From Extensimonas sp963708545 (lineage in GTDB: Bacteria > Pseudomonadota > Gammaproteobacteria > Burkholderiales > Burkholderiaceae_C), in the NCBI GenBank assembly GCA_963708545.1, contig CAVPUD010000150.1, forward strand, positions 1 through 57,341: 57,341 bases of DNA, read 5' to 3'. Below the pieces are notes generated by a model. It saw only the letters and a list, made by a program, of their open reading frames with translations. It did not search any database and was not told the origin of the DNA. Both the position numbers and the translations under genes were made by a program. The first letter of the stretch is position 1. Every line of letters starts with the position of its first letter. Below are positions 9,000-17,639 of the stretch, one piece after another.

Positions 9000-9764
9000 A
9001 TGGCTGAAGCCTTGCGCCTGCTGGCCGCGACCGGCATCCACAAGGGTGACCGCGAATACCAGCAGGATCAGGTGGCGCTGCTGGTGCACCCGCGGCACAA
9101 GGGTTGCATCCTCGCCGTGGTGGCTGATGGCATGGGCGGGCGCAGCGGCGGGCGCAAGGCCTCGGACCAGGTCATGCTCACGGCGCGCCAGCTGTTCGAG
9201 CGCTATTCCCCGGTCACGGACGACGCGGAGATCCTGCTCAAAAACCTGGTGGCGGAATCACACCTGGTGATCCGTCTCACGGCCATTGCGGCCGAGCAGG
9301 AGCCGCACAGCACGCTCGCGGCTTTCCTCATCAACCCGGGCGGTGACTGCCATTGGGTGCACTCGGGGGATTCGCGCATCTACCATTTCCGCGGCGGCCA
9401 GCTGGCCTTTCGCACCAAGGACCATTCCTACGTGCAGGCATTGGTCGATCGTGGCGAACTGACCGAAGCCCAGGCGCAGAACCATCCGCGCTCCAACATT
9501 CTCGTGGGCTGCCTGGGGACGGAAAGCGAACCTCCGGCCGCCCTGCACACCATCCAGCGCCTGCAGCCGGGCGACGTGCTCATGGTCTGCAGCGACGGGG
9601 TCTGGCACTACTTCACCCCTGCGGAGCTTGCCTCGGTGCTCGAGGCCCTGACGCCGCGCGAAGCCAGCGAATTTTTGATAACAAAAGCCCGCAGCCGCGC
9701 CTGCGGAGGCGGCGACAACATGTCGCTGGCAGTGGTCAAGGTGGATGGCGTGCCCGCACCCTGA
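9000..9764 (+). CDS. PP2C-family serine/threonine protein phosphatase
   Basis: This is a 254-residue metal-dependent (PPM/PP2C) phosphatase. The metal-binding aspartates sit in the usual motifs: QQDQVALL near the N-terminus, VADGMGGRSGG (about 41-51), VHSGDSRIYHF, MVCSDGVW and GGGDNMSLAVV. No membrane segment or extra domain is seen, so it is probably a soluble cytoplasmic Stp1-like enzyme. It follows bamD closely and may be co-transcribed. The partner kinase is not in the window and the substrate is unknown. Confidence 0.85.
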   Translation: MAEALRLLAATGIHKGDREYQQDQVALLVHPRHKGCILAVVADGMGGRSGGRKASDQVMLTARQLFERYSPVTDDAEILLKNLVAESHLVIRLTAIAAEQEPHSTLAAFLINPGGDCHWVHSGDSRIYHFRGGQLAFRTKDHSYVQALVDRGELTEAQAQNHPRSNILVGCLGTESEPPAALHTIQRLQPGDVLMVCSDGVWHYFTPAELASVLEALTPREASEFLITKARSRACGGGDNMSLAVVKVDGVPAP

Positions 9765-9777
9765 GCGCCGCTGCGGC

Positions 9778-10430
9778 TCAGGGTTGCGGCGGCAGCGGTG
9801 CGGCGGGCTTGCGCCCTGCGGCCGCGTCTTCAGCGCGCTTTTTTTCCAGACGTGCCCGGTGCTCCTGCGCCTGGCGCTGTTTTTCTGCGTACCGGGCGCG
9901 CTCGCGCGGGACTTGCTCGGCATCGTCGCGCGTACGCCGCTGCTCCTGTGCCGCTTGGCTTTGCTGGTGCGCGCGCGACTCATGGGCGCGGTGCTGGGCG
10001 TCGCGTTCACGCTGTTGTTGCTGCGCTGCCGTGTCGGGCTTGGGGCGCACCGTGCTACGGCCCGCGGGCGGCGGCTTGGCCGCCTCGCGCTGTTTTTTGT
10101 CGATCTCGCGCAGCCGCTCGGCCGCCTTGCGTTTGCGCTCCAGATCGTTGAGTTCGAGTTCACGCTGGCGCAACGGCGCTTCCGCCTGGCGCGCGCGCTG
10201 GCGTGCCTCACGCAGGCAGCCTTCGACGGCAAACTGCTGATAGCACGCCTTTTCTTCAGCCGCGAGCTGCTGCGCGATGGCGGCGCGCTGTTGCTGGAGG
10301 TGCGCGCGCTCGGCCTGCACGCCCCCGTGTCCTCGGGCTGCGCAACGGCTGCCGGCGGCTGGGCATGCGCCGCACTCCAGGCTGCAAGCACCATAGCCCC
10401 CACCAAGCCGATGCCACGTGCAAATCTCAT
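9778..10430 (-). pseudogene. Secreted coiled-coil protein, frameshifted at a G run
   Basis: Two frames together make one protein. The first begins at 10430 with a clean signal peptide (MRFARGIGLVGAMVLAAWSA, then AHAQPP). The second carries the rest: a charged coiled coil (EEKACYQQFAVEGCLREAR, then ELNDLERKRKAAERLREID) and a Pro-rich end. They would join if one base were added to the run of five identical bases at 10322-10326. The start overlaps the zapE stop (ATGA), which supports it. The EKACYxxFAVxxCL pattern occurs in a family of unknown function that I recall from Burkholderiales. The shift may be a sequence error in the homopolymer or a true mutation. Confidence 0.6.
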
Positions 10431-11524
10431 GTCAACCCCGTATCTACGCTGCGGCGCTCGAGCGCCAGGTATTCCTTGGATTGCATCTCGTGCAGCCGCG
10501 ACACCGTGCGCGGAAACTCGTGCGCGAGCGGCCCCTCGGTATAGAGCTGCTCGGGCGGCACCGCGGCCGAGAGGATCAGCTTGACGCGCCGGTCGTACAG
10601 CACATCCACGAGCAAAGTAAAGCGCCGCGCCGCCGAGGCCATGCTCGCAGTCATCGCCGGCACGTCAGAAAGCAGCACGGTATGAAAGCGCGTGGCGATT
10701 TCGAGGTAGTCGTTTTGCGAGCGTGGCCCGTCGCACAGGGTGCGAAAGTCGAACCACACCACCCCACCCGAGCGGCGCCGCGCGCGCAATTCGCGCCCCT
10801 CGATGTGCAGCAGCGGGTCTTCGTCCGGGCCTTCGGCAAGCTGCTCGAAAGCCCGGTTCATCGCCGCATCCGCCTGTGGACCGAGCGGCATGTGGTACAG
10901 CTGCACCTGCTCCAGCGTGCGCCGCCGATAGTCGGTGCCGTTGTCCACGTTCACGATTTCGAGCTTTTCCTTGAGCAGCGCGATCGCGGGCAGGATGCGG
11001 TCGCGGTGCAGACCGTTCGGATACAGATCGTCGGGCGCGAAGTTGGACGTGGTGACGAAGCCCACACCGCTGTCGAACAGCGCCACGAGCAGGCGGTGCA
11101 GGATCATCGCATCGGTGATGTCGGCCACATGGAACTCGTCGAAGCAGATGAGCTTGTAGCGCTTGGCAATGCGCGCCCCGAGCGCGTCGAGTGGATCGAC
11201 CGTGCCTTGCAGCGCGGCGAGCTCGCGGTGCACCTCGCGCATGAATTCGTGAAAGTGCAGGCGCACCTTGCGCTTGATGGGCACGGCCTGGAAAAAGCAA
11301 TCCATGAGGAAGCTCTTGCCGCGCCCCACGCCGCCGTACATATAGACGCCGCGCGGCACCTCGGGGCGGTTGATGAGCTTTTTGAGCGCATTCGAACGCC
11401 GTACCTTGTAGGCGGCCCACTCGTCGGCACAGCGTTGCAGCGCCTGCACGGCACGCAGCTGCGCCGGATCGCTCTGAAAGCCCTTGGCGGCGAGTGCGGC
11501 GTGGTAGGCCTCAATGACGTTCAC
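10427..11524 (-). CDS. zapE: Cell division protein ZapE (AFG1-like ATPase)
   Basis: ZapE is an AFG1-family P-loop ATPase that acts on the FtsZ ring during constriction. The 365-residue protein has Walker A GGVGRGKS (about residue 64), Walker B KLICFDEFHV (about 127), and the family motifs VTTSNFAPDDLYPNGLHRDR and FDFRTLCDGPRSQNDYLEIA. Its position just after lpdA on the same strand is common in related genomes. The stop overlaps the start of the next (frameshifted) gene, so they form one transcript. Confidence 0.93.
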   Translation of the reverse strand: MNVIEAYHAALAAKGFQSDPAQLRAVQALQRCADEWAAYKVRRSNALKKLINRPEVPRGVYMYGGVGRGKSFLMDCFFQAVPIKRKVRLHFHEFMREVHRELAALQGTVDPLDALGARIAKRYKLICFDEFHVADITDAMILHRLLVALFDSGVGFVTTSNFAPDDLYPNGLHRDRILPAIALLKEKLEIVNVDNGTDYRRRTLEQVQLYHMPLGPQADAAMNRAFEQLAEGPDEDPLLHIEGRELRARRRSGGVVWFDFRTLCDGPRSQNDYLEIATRFHTVLLSDVPAMTASMASAARRFTLLVDVLYDRRVKLILSAAVPPEQLYTEGPLAHEFPRTVSRLHEMQSKEYLALERRSVDTGLT

Positions 11525-11540
11525 GTTCGATTTTCTATTA

Positions 11541-11590
11541 AAATGATAGCTGCTAGTGATTGTATATCAAGCGCTAGAGGCCAATTTGGC
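11541..11590 (-). repeat. ~50-bp dispersed intergenic repeat, copy 2
   Basis: AATGATAGCTGCTAGTGATT followed by a stretch ending AAGCGCTAGAGGCCAATTT fills the 74-bp gap between lpdA and zapE. It is AT-rich against GC-rich neighbours and belongs to the same family as copies at 3086, 28698, 44024, 52529 and 53397. Orientation is arbitrary. Confidence 0.6.
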
Positions 11591-11598
11591 TATAAATT

Positions 11599-13038
11599 TC
11601 AGAAGTTCAGCGTGCGCTTGTCCACCGCGAGCGCGGCTTCCTTGGTGGCTTCGCTCAGGCTGGGGTGCGCGTGGCAGATGCGCGCGATGTCTTCGCTGCT
11701 GGCCTTGAACTCCATCGCCACCACGGCCTCGGCGATGAGCTCGCTCGCCATGGGGCCGATGATGTGCACACCCAAAATTTCGTCGGTGTCGGCATCGGCC
11801 AGCATCTTCACCATGCCCGTGGTGTCGCCCAGCGCACGCGCACGGCCATTTGCCAGGAACGGGAAGGTGCCCACCTTGTAGCGCACGCCGTCCGCCTTGA
11901 GCTGCTGCTCGGTGCGCCCGACCCAGGCGATCTCCGGGCTGGTGTAGATCACCCACGGGATGGTGCCGAAGTTGACATGCCCATGCTGGCCCGCGATGCG
12001 TTCAGCCACGGCCACGCCTTCTTCCTCGGCCTTGTGCGCGAGCATGGGGCCGCGCACCACGTCGCCCACGGCCCACACGCCGGGCAGGTTGGTTTTGCAA
12101 TCGGCATCGACGACGATGGCGCCGCGTTCGTCGAGCTGCAGGCCCACGGCCTCGGGGTTGAGCCCAGCGGTATGCGGCACGCGACCGATGGAGACGATGA
12201 GCTTGTCCACCTCGAGCGTCTGCGCCGCGCCCTGGGCGTCGGTGTAGGCGATGGAGAGCAGCGCCTTCGCACCCCTGCCGGTCTTCTTGACCTCATCGAC
12301 CTTGACGCCCAGCGCGATCTTGAGGCCCTGCTTCTCGAAGGCTTTCTTCGCCTCCTTGGCGATCTGCTCGTCCGCCGCGCCCAGAAAGGTCGGCAGCGCT
12401 TCGAGGATGGTGACCTCGGCACCGAGCCGGCGCCACACCGAGCCCATCTCGAGGCCGATCACGCCCGAGCCTATCAGCCCCAGGCGCTTGGGCACCGCCC
12501 CCATGCGCAGCGCGCCGTCGTTGGACAGCACCAGTTCCTCGTCGAAAGGCACGCCCGGCAAAGCGCGCGAGCTGGACCCCGTGGCGACGATGACCTGCTT
12601 GCCGAGCAGGGTTTCTTCGGTGCTGCCAGACACCTTGATTTCGTAACCGGCTTCGGTCGCCCGGACGAACGAGCCCTGACCGTGGAAAAAGCTGACCTTG
12701 TTCTTCTTGAACAGGTACAGGATGCCGTCGTTGTTCTGCTTCACGACCGCATCTTTGCGCGCGATCATCTGCGCAGCATCGATTTTCACGCCACTCGCGG
12801 TGATACCGTGCTCTGAAAAATGGAGCTTTGCGTGCTCGAAATACTCCGAGGACTGCAGCAGTGCCTTCGAGGGGATGCAGCCGACGTTGGTGCAGGTGCC
12901 GCCCGGCGCCGGGCCGCCGCTGGCGTTCTTCCAGGCGTCTATGCAGGCCACGTTGAAGCCCAGCTGTGCGGCGCGTATGGCCGCGATGTAGCCGCCGGGG
13001 CCGGCGCCGATCACGACGACGTCGAATGGTTTGGACAT
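11599..13038 (-). CDS. lpdA: Dihydrolipoyl dehydrogenase (E3)
   Basis: This is the FAD-dependent E3 subunit that reoxidises the lipoyl groups of the 2-oxoglutarate dehydrogenase complex using NAD+. The 479-residue protein has the FAD-binding GAGPGGYIAAIRAAQLG at the N-terminus, the redox disulfide Cys49-Cys54 in GGTCTNVGCIPSK, an NAD-binding GSGVIGLEMGSVW, a second FAD motif GVWAVGDVVRG and a C-terminal catalytic CHAHPSLSE. The gene is the third in the sucA-sucB-lpdA operon, 93 bp behind sucB. Confidence 0.96.
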   Translation of the reverse strand: MSKPFDVVVIGAGPGGYIAAIRAAQLGFNVACIDAWKNASGGPAPGGTCTNVGCIPSKALLQSSEYFEHAKLHFSEHGITASGVKIDAAQMIARKDAVVKQNNDGILYLFKKNKVSFFHGQGSFVRATEAGYEIKVSGSTEETLLGKQVIVATGSSSRALPGVPFDEELVLSNDGALRMGAVPKRLGLIGSGVIGLEMGSVWRRLGAEVTILEALPTFLGAADEQIAKEAKKAFEKQGLKIALGVKVDEVKKTGRGAKALLSIAYTDAQGAAQTLEVDKLIVSIGRVPHTAGLNPEAVGLQLDERGAIVVDADCKTNLPGVWAVGDVVRGPMLAHKAEEEGVAVAERIAGQHGHVNFGTIPWVIYTSPEIAWVGRTEQQLKADGVRYKVGTFPFLANGRARALGDTTGMVKMLADADTDEILGVHIIGPMASELIAEAVVAMEFKASSEDIARICHAHPSLSEATKEAALAVDKRTLNF

Positions 13039-13131
13039 GGGGATTTCTCGGGTTCGGTGAACGGAAAACCCAGGTGTCGCAGGGCCGCCAAAGGCCCCGC
13101 GCCACGGTGGGCGGATCGGTGACTCAGCCTC

Positions 13132-14403
13132 TCAGATGTCGAACAACAGGCGCGCAGGGTCTTCGAGCGCCTCTTTCATCGCAACCAAGCCCAGCACGGC
13201 CTCTCGGCCGTCGATGATGCGGTGGTCGTAGGACATGGCCAGGAAGTTGATCGGGCGGATCACGATCTGGCCGTTTTCGACCACGGCACGCTCCTTGGTC
13301 GCGTGCACACCGAGGATGGCCGATTGCGGCGGGTTGATGATGGGCGTGGAGAGCATGGAGCCGAACACGCCACCGTTGGAGATCGAAAAGGTGCCGCCCG
13401 TCATTTCCTCGATGCCCAGCTTGCCGTCCTTGGCCTTTTGGCCGAATTCGGCGATTTTCTTTTCAATTTCGGCAAAGCTCATCTGATCGGCGTTGCGCAA
13501 AATCGGCACCACCAGGCCACGCGGGCTGCCCACGGCGATGCCAATGTCGAAGTAGCCGTGGTAGATGATGTCGTTGCCATCGACCGAGGCGTTCAGGATC
13601 GGGTATTTCTTGAGCGCATGCACGGCCGCTTTGACGAAAAAGCTCATGAAGCCGAGCTTGACGCCGTGCTCCTTCTCGAACTTTTCCTGGAACTTCTTGC
13701 GCATCTCCATCACCGGGGCCATGTTGACCTCGTTGAAGGTGGTGAGGATGGCGTTGGTGGCCTGCGACTGCAGCAGGCGCTCGGCGATGCGCGCGCGCAG
13801 CCGGCTCATGGGCACGCGCTGTTCGGGGCGATCGCCCAAATTCGGCGCCGGCACGGGCGCTGCCACCGTGGGCAGCGTGGGCGGTGTGGCGCCCGTGGGG
13901 ATGCTCGGGGCAGTCGTCGGCTTGGCGGTACCTGCAGCGAGGGCGCCGAGCACGTCCCCTTTGGTGATGCGCCCGTCTTTGCCGGTTCCAGCGACGGCTG
14001 CGGCGGACAGCTGGTTGTCTGCCATCAGCTTGGCCGCAGCGGGCATGACCACGCCCGCCTTGGCGCCGACGGCCGGCGCTGCTGCGGCAGCCGAGGGAGC
14101 AGCCGAGGTTGGGGCTGCGCTGGCCGCGGGCGCAGGAGCGGTGGCCTTGGCGCCGGCGACGGCTTCGGTGTCGATCTTCGCGATCACCTGCTCCGACACC
14201 ACGGTGCCGCCGTCTGCGACGACGATTTCCGCGAGCACGCCCGCGGCCGGGGCCGGCACTTCGAGCACCACCTTATCGGTTTCGATCTCGATCAAGATTT
14301 CGTCCTCGGCGACGGGGTCGCCGGCTTTTTTCTTCCAGTTCAGCAGCGTGGCCTCGGCCACGGATTCGGACAGTTGCGGGACTTTGACTTCTACGATGGC
14401 CAT
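13132..14403 (-). CDS. sucB: Dihydrolipoyllysine succinyltransferase (OGDH E2)
   Basis: SucB/OdhB is the E2 core of the 2-oxoglutarate dehydrogenase complex and transfers succinyl groups to CoA. The 423-residue product has an N-terminal lipoyl domain (EIETDKVVLEVPAPAAG, lipoylated Lys about 44), an Ala/Pro-rich hinge, a peripheral-subunit-binding domain (AAKLMADNQLSAAAVAGTGK) and the catalytic domain ending with MSYDHRIIDGREAV, containing the active His and Asp. The start at 14403 (MAIVEVKVPQL) is the family start; an ATG at 14439 would read out of the small repeat element upstream. Confidence 0.96.
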   Translation of the reverse strand: MAIVEVKVPQLSESVAEATLLNWKKKAGDPVAEDEILIEIETDKVVLEVPAPAAGVLAEIVVADGGTVVSEQVIAKIDTEAVAGAKATAPAPAASAAPTSAAPSAAAAAPAVGAKAGVVMPAAAKLMADNQLSAAAVAGTGKDGRITKGDVLGALAAGTAKPTTAPSIPTGATPPTLPTVAAPVPAPNLGDRPEQRVPMSRLRARIAERLLQSQATNAILTTFNEVNMAPVMEMRKKFQEKFEKEHGVKLGFMSFFVKAAVHALKKYPILNASVDGNDIIYHGYFDIGIAVGSPRGLVVPILRNADQMSFAEIEKKIAEFGQKAKDGKLGIEEMTGGTFSISNGGVFGSMLSTPIINPPQSAILGVHATKERAVVENGQIVIRPINFLAMSYDHRIIDGREAVLGLVAMKEALEDPARLLFDI

Positions 14404-14428
14404 GAGAATTCTTTCGAAAAGGGTTCTG

Positions 14429-14505
14429 GACTTACGCAAACAAGGATGCAGTTAGGTGTTTTGCCATGGGGCGAACGCCTTGCCTCACCCCGATTTGCGT
14501 AAGTC
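14429..14505. repeat. 77-bp inverted-repeat element, copy A
   Basis: A 77-bp element with 12-bp ends GACTTACGCAAA and (reverse) TTTGCGTAAGTC lies between sucA and sucB. A near-identical copy in the other orientation is at 49471-49549. Both share the interior block GGTGTTTTGCCATGGGGCGA. The structure suggests a small non-autonomous mobile element (MITE-like). It sits inside the operon, between the sucA stop and the sucB ribosome binding region, so any terminator or processing effect would fall on sucB and lpdA. Confidence 0.75.
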
Positions 14506-14541
14506 GTGGGGTTTTGTTCTGAAGTGGGGTTTATGGCCTTG

Positions 14542-17418
14542 TCATTTGGTCAGGACAAAACCCTTGAGCTTGGCGAACGCGGCTTCAACCAGGGCTTTTT
14601 GCTGCTCCTGGTGCAGGTGCGCGTAGCCCACCGCGGGCGATGCCGAAGCCGCGCGGCCTGCGTAGCCGAGCCGTTGGCCGTCGAGCATGTTCTCGTGGAT
14701 GTAGTGCTGCACGAAGAACCAGGCGCCCTGGTTCTGCGGCTCGTCCTGGCACCAGACGAGGTCCGTGGCCGCCGGGTACTTCTTGAGCTCGGCGGCAAAG
14801 GCGCGGTGCGGGAACGGGTAGAGCTGTTCGAGCCTCACGATCGCCACATCATCCGCGCCTTTTTCGGCACGCTTTTTCGCGAGGTCGTAATAGACCTTGC
14901 CCGAGCAGACGATCACCCGCTTGACCTTGGCTGCCTTGGCGAGCACCTCTTCATTGTGCTCGCCGATCACCGTCTGGAAATTCCCTTTGGTGAACTCGGA
15001 CAGAGGCGAGGTGGCTTCCTTGTTGCGCAGCAGCGACTTGGGCGTGAAGAGCACGAGCGGCTTGCGCAGATCGCGCAGCATCTGGCGGCGCAGCACGTGG
15101 AAAATCTGGCTCGCCGTGGTCGGCTGCACGAGTTGCATGTTGGTGTCGGCCGCGAGCTGCATGAAGCGCTCGACACGCGCCGAACTGTGCTCGGGGCCCT
15201 GTCCCTCGTAGCCGTGCGGCAACATCAGCGTGAGACCATTGATGCGCCCCCACTTGACCTCGCCCGAGGCGATGAACTGGTCGATCACCACCTGCGCGCC
15301 GTTGGCAAAGTCGCCGAACTGGGCTTCCCAGATCACGAGCGACGTCGGGTCGTTCGACGCATAGCCGTACTCGAAAGCGAGCACGGCTTCCTCGGACAGG
15401 ATGGAATCGATCACGACAAAGGGCGCCTGGTTGTCGGCCACATGGTTCAGCGGCACGTAGGTGCCGGCGTCCCAGCGTTCACGGTTCTGGTCGTGGATCA
15501 CGGCATGGCGGTGCGAGAACGTGCCGCGGCCGCTGTCTTCCCCTGAAAGGCGCACGGGATAGCCGCTCGCCACCAGAGACGCAAAAGCCATGTGCTCGCC
15601 CATGCCCCAATCGACAGGGATCTCGCCGCGGCCCATCGCAGCCCGGTCGTCATAGACCTTCTTGACCAAGGGGTGCGGGGTGATGCTGTCGGGCAGCGTC
15701 GTCAGGCGTTCGGCCAGACGCTTCCACTCGGACAGCGGAATGGACGTGTCGCAAACGTCGGTCCATTTCTGGCCGAGGTAACGCGACCAATCGACCTCGA
15801 ATTTACGCTGCACATTGGTGAGCACGGGCGCCACCGGGCGCTTACCCTCTTCGAGCGCAGCGCGGTAAGTGCGTGCCAGCTCGTCGCCCAGCGATTCGCC
15901 AAGCCCCTGGGCGGCGAGCCTGTCGGCGTAGAGCTTGCGCGTCCCCGGGTGGGCGGCGATTTTTTTGTACATCAGGGGCTGCGTCAGGCTGGGCGTGTCC
16001 TGCTCGTTGTGGCCCAGCTTGCGAAAGCAGGTGATGTCCATCACCACATCCTGGCGGAATTCCATGCGGAACTCGAGCGCGAGCTGGGTGGCGAGCACCA
16101 CGGCTTCGGGGTCGTCGCCATTGACATGCAGCACCGGCGCCTCGACCATCTTGACGATGTCGGTGCAATACACGGTCGAGCGCATGTCGCGCGGGTCGGA
16201 CGTGGTAAAGCCGATTTGGTTGTTGATGATGATGTGCACCGTGCCGCCCGTCGTATAGCCACGGGTCTGCGCGAGCGCCAGGGTTTCCTGGTTCACGCCC
16301 TGCCCGCCGAAGGCGGCATCGCCGTGCACGAGCACGGGCAGCACCTGGCTGCCCTTGGGGTCGCTACGGCGGTCCATGCGCGCGCGCGACGAGCCCTCGA
16401 CCACGGGGTTGACGATTTCGAGGTGCGACGGGTTGAAGGCCAGCGACAGGTGCACCGGGCCGCCTGGCGTCGCCACGTCAGAGCTGAAGCCCTGGTGGTA
16501 TTTCACATCGCCTGCGGGCAAGTCCTCCGGCGCGGTGTGCTCGAACTCGGCAAACAGGTCTGCGGGCATCTTGCCCAGCACGTTGACGAGCACGTTCAAA
16601 CGGCCGCGGTGCGCCATGCCGATCACGACTTCCTGCACGCCCTTGGTGCCGGCCTGCTGGATCAGTTCGTCCATCGCCGCAATGAAGCTCTCGCCCCCTT
16701 CGAGCGAAAAGCGCTTTTGCCCCACGTATTTGGTGTGCAGGTAGCGCTCCAGACCTTCGGCGGCCGTCAGCCGCTGCAAGATGTGCTTTTTCTTTTGCAC
16801 ATCGAACTGCGGCTTGCTGCGGATGCTCTCGAGCTTTTGCTGCCACCAACGCTTTTGCGCCTGGTTGGTGGTGTGCATGAACTCCGCCCCCAGCGTGCCG
16901 CAGTAGGTTTCGTGCAGCGCGTTGAGCAAGTCGCGCAGCGGCATTTTGTCTTTGCCGAAGAAGGTGTTGCTGGTGTCGAACACCGTCTCGAGGTCGGCAT
17001 CGGTGAAGCCGTAGAACGACGGCTCGAGCTCAGGAATGTGCGGGCGCTCGGCGCGTTTGAGCGGGTCCAGGTCGGCCCAGCGCTGCCCCACGTTGCGATA
17101 CGCGGCGATGAGCTGCTGCACCGCCGTGCGCTTGCGCCCCATCTCGGCGTCGGCGCTGGCCACCACAACCCGGGTACCACCCTGCTTGGCGCGCTCGGCG
17201 AATGCATTGATGACCGGAAGGTGCGGGATGTCGCGTGCGTTCGTGCCATCTACGGCGGGCACATGCTGCAGGGCGTCGAAATAATCGCGCCAGTTTTCCG
17301 GCACGCTGGCGGGGTTGGTGAGGTAGTTCTCGTAGAGCTCTTCGACGTAGGGCGCGTTGCCGCCGAAAAGATAGGTGTTGCCCAAAAAGGCTTGATAGAC
17401 AGATGACGTATCGTTCAT
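14542..17418 (-). CDS. sucA: 2-oxoglutarate dehydrogenase E1
   Basis: SucA/OdhA is the thiamine-diphosphate-dependent E1 of the TCA-cycle 2-oxoglutarate dehydrogenase complex. The 958-residue protein begins MNDTSSVYQAFLGNTYLFGG with the typical E2-interacting N-terminal helix (YVEELYENYLTNPASVPENW). Later motifs include GMAHRGRLNVLVNVLGK, HGDAAFGGQGVNQETL, the ThDP region HIIINNQIGFTTSDP and the C-terminal LVWCQDEPQNQGAWFF. The 17418 start is supported by GGAGG upstream; longer ORF starts add unrelated sequence. It is the first gene of sucA-sucB-lpdA. Confidence 0.97.
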   Translation of the reverse strand: MNDTSSVYQAFLGNTYLFGGNAPYVEELYENYLTNPASVPENWRDYFDALQHVPAVDGTNARDIPHLPVINAFAERAKQGGTRVVVASADAEMGRKRTAVQQLIAAYRNVGQRWADLDPLKRAERPHIPELEPSFYGFTDADLETVFDTSNTFFGKDKMPLRDLLNALHETYCGTLGAEFMHTTNQAQKRWWQQKLESIRSKPQFDVQKKKHILQRLTAAEGLERYLHTKYVGQKRFSLEGGESFIAAMDELIQQAGTKGVQEVVIGMAHRGRLNVLVNVLGKMPADLFAEFEHTAPEDLPAGDVKYHQGFSSDVATPGGPVHLSLAFNPSHLEIVNPVVEGSSRARMDRRSDPKGSQVLPVLVHGDAAFGGQGVNQETLALAQTRGYTTGGTVHIIINNQIGFTTSDPRDMRSTVYCTDIVKMVEAPVLHVNGDDPEAVVLATQLALEFRMEFRQDVVMDITCFRKLGHNEQDTPSLTQPLMYKKIAAHPGTRKLYADRLAAQGLGESLGDELARTYRAALEEGKRPVAPVLTNVQRKFEVDWSRYLGQKWTDVCDTSIPLSEWKRLAERLTTLPDSITPHPLVKKVYDDRAAMGRGEIPVDWGMGEHMAFASLVASGYPVRLSGEDSGRGTFSHRHAVIHDQNRERWDAGTYVPLNHVADNQAPFVVIDSILSEEAVLAFEYGYASNDPTSLVIWEAQFGDFANGAQVVIDQFIASGEVKWGRINGLTLMLPHGYEGQGPEHSSARVERFMQLAADTNMQLVQPTTASQIFHVLRRQMLRDLRKPLVLFTPKSLLRNKEATSPLSEFTKGNFQTVIGEHNEEVLAKAAKVKRVIVCSGKVYYDLAKKRAEKGADDVAIVRLEQLYPFPHRAFAAELKKYPAATDLVWCQDEPQNQGAWFFVQHYIHENMLDGQRLGYAGRAASASPAVGYAHLHQEQQKALVEAAFAKLKGFVLTK

Positions 17419-17639
17419 ATTGCGCTGACCTCCGCCTCCCTGCAGGAGGCATGAGCTGGTTGAAAAACCTTCCGCGGCACGGCTGAACCGGTTGGCGGAT
17501 GCGACTGGGCTGGGGAAGGACCGGAAGCAGTGTTGCATTCTGCCACTGAAAAATAACGAGTGCGTGCGCATGGACAAGTCGCTTACAGTGTGGCGTCTGC
17601 GCATTGCTCCACCACCTGTCCCTCCACCGCACCTGCCGT

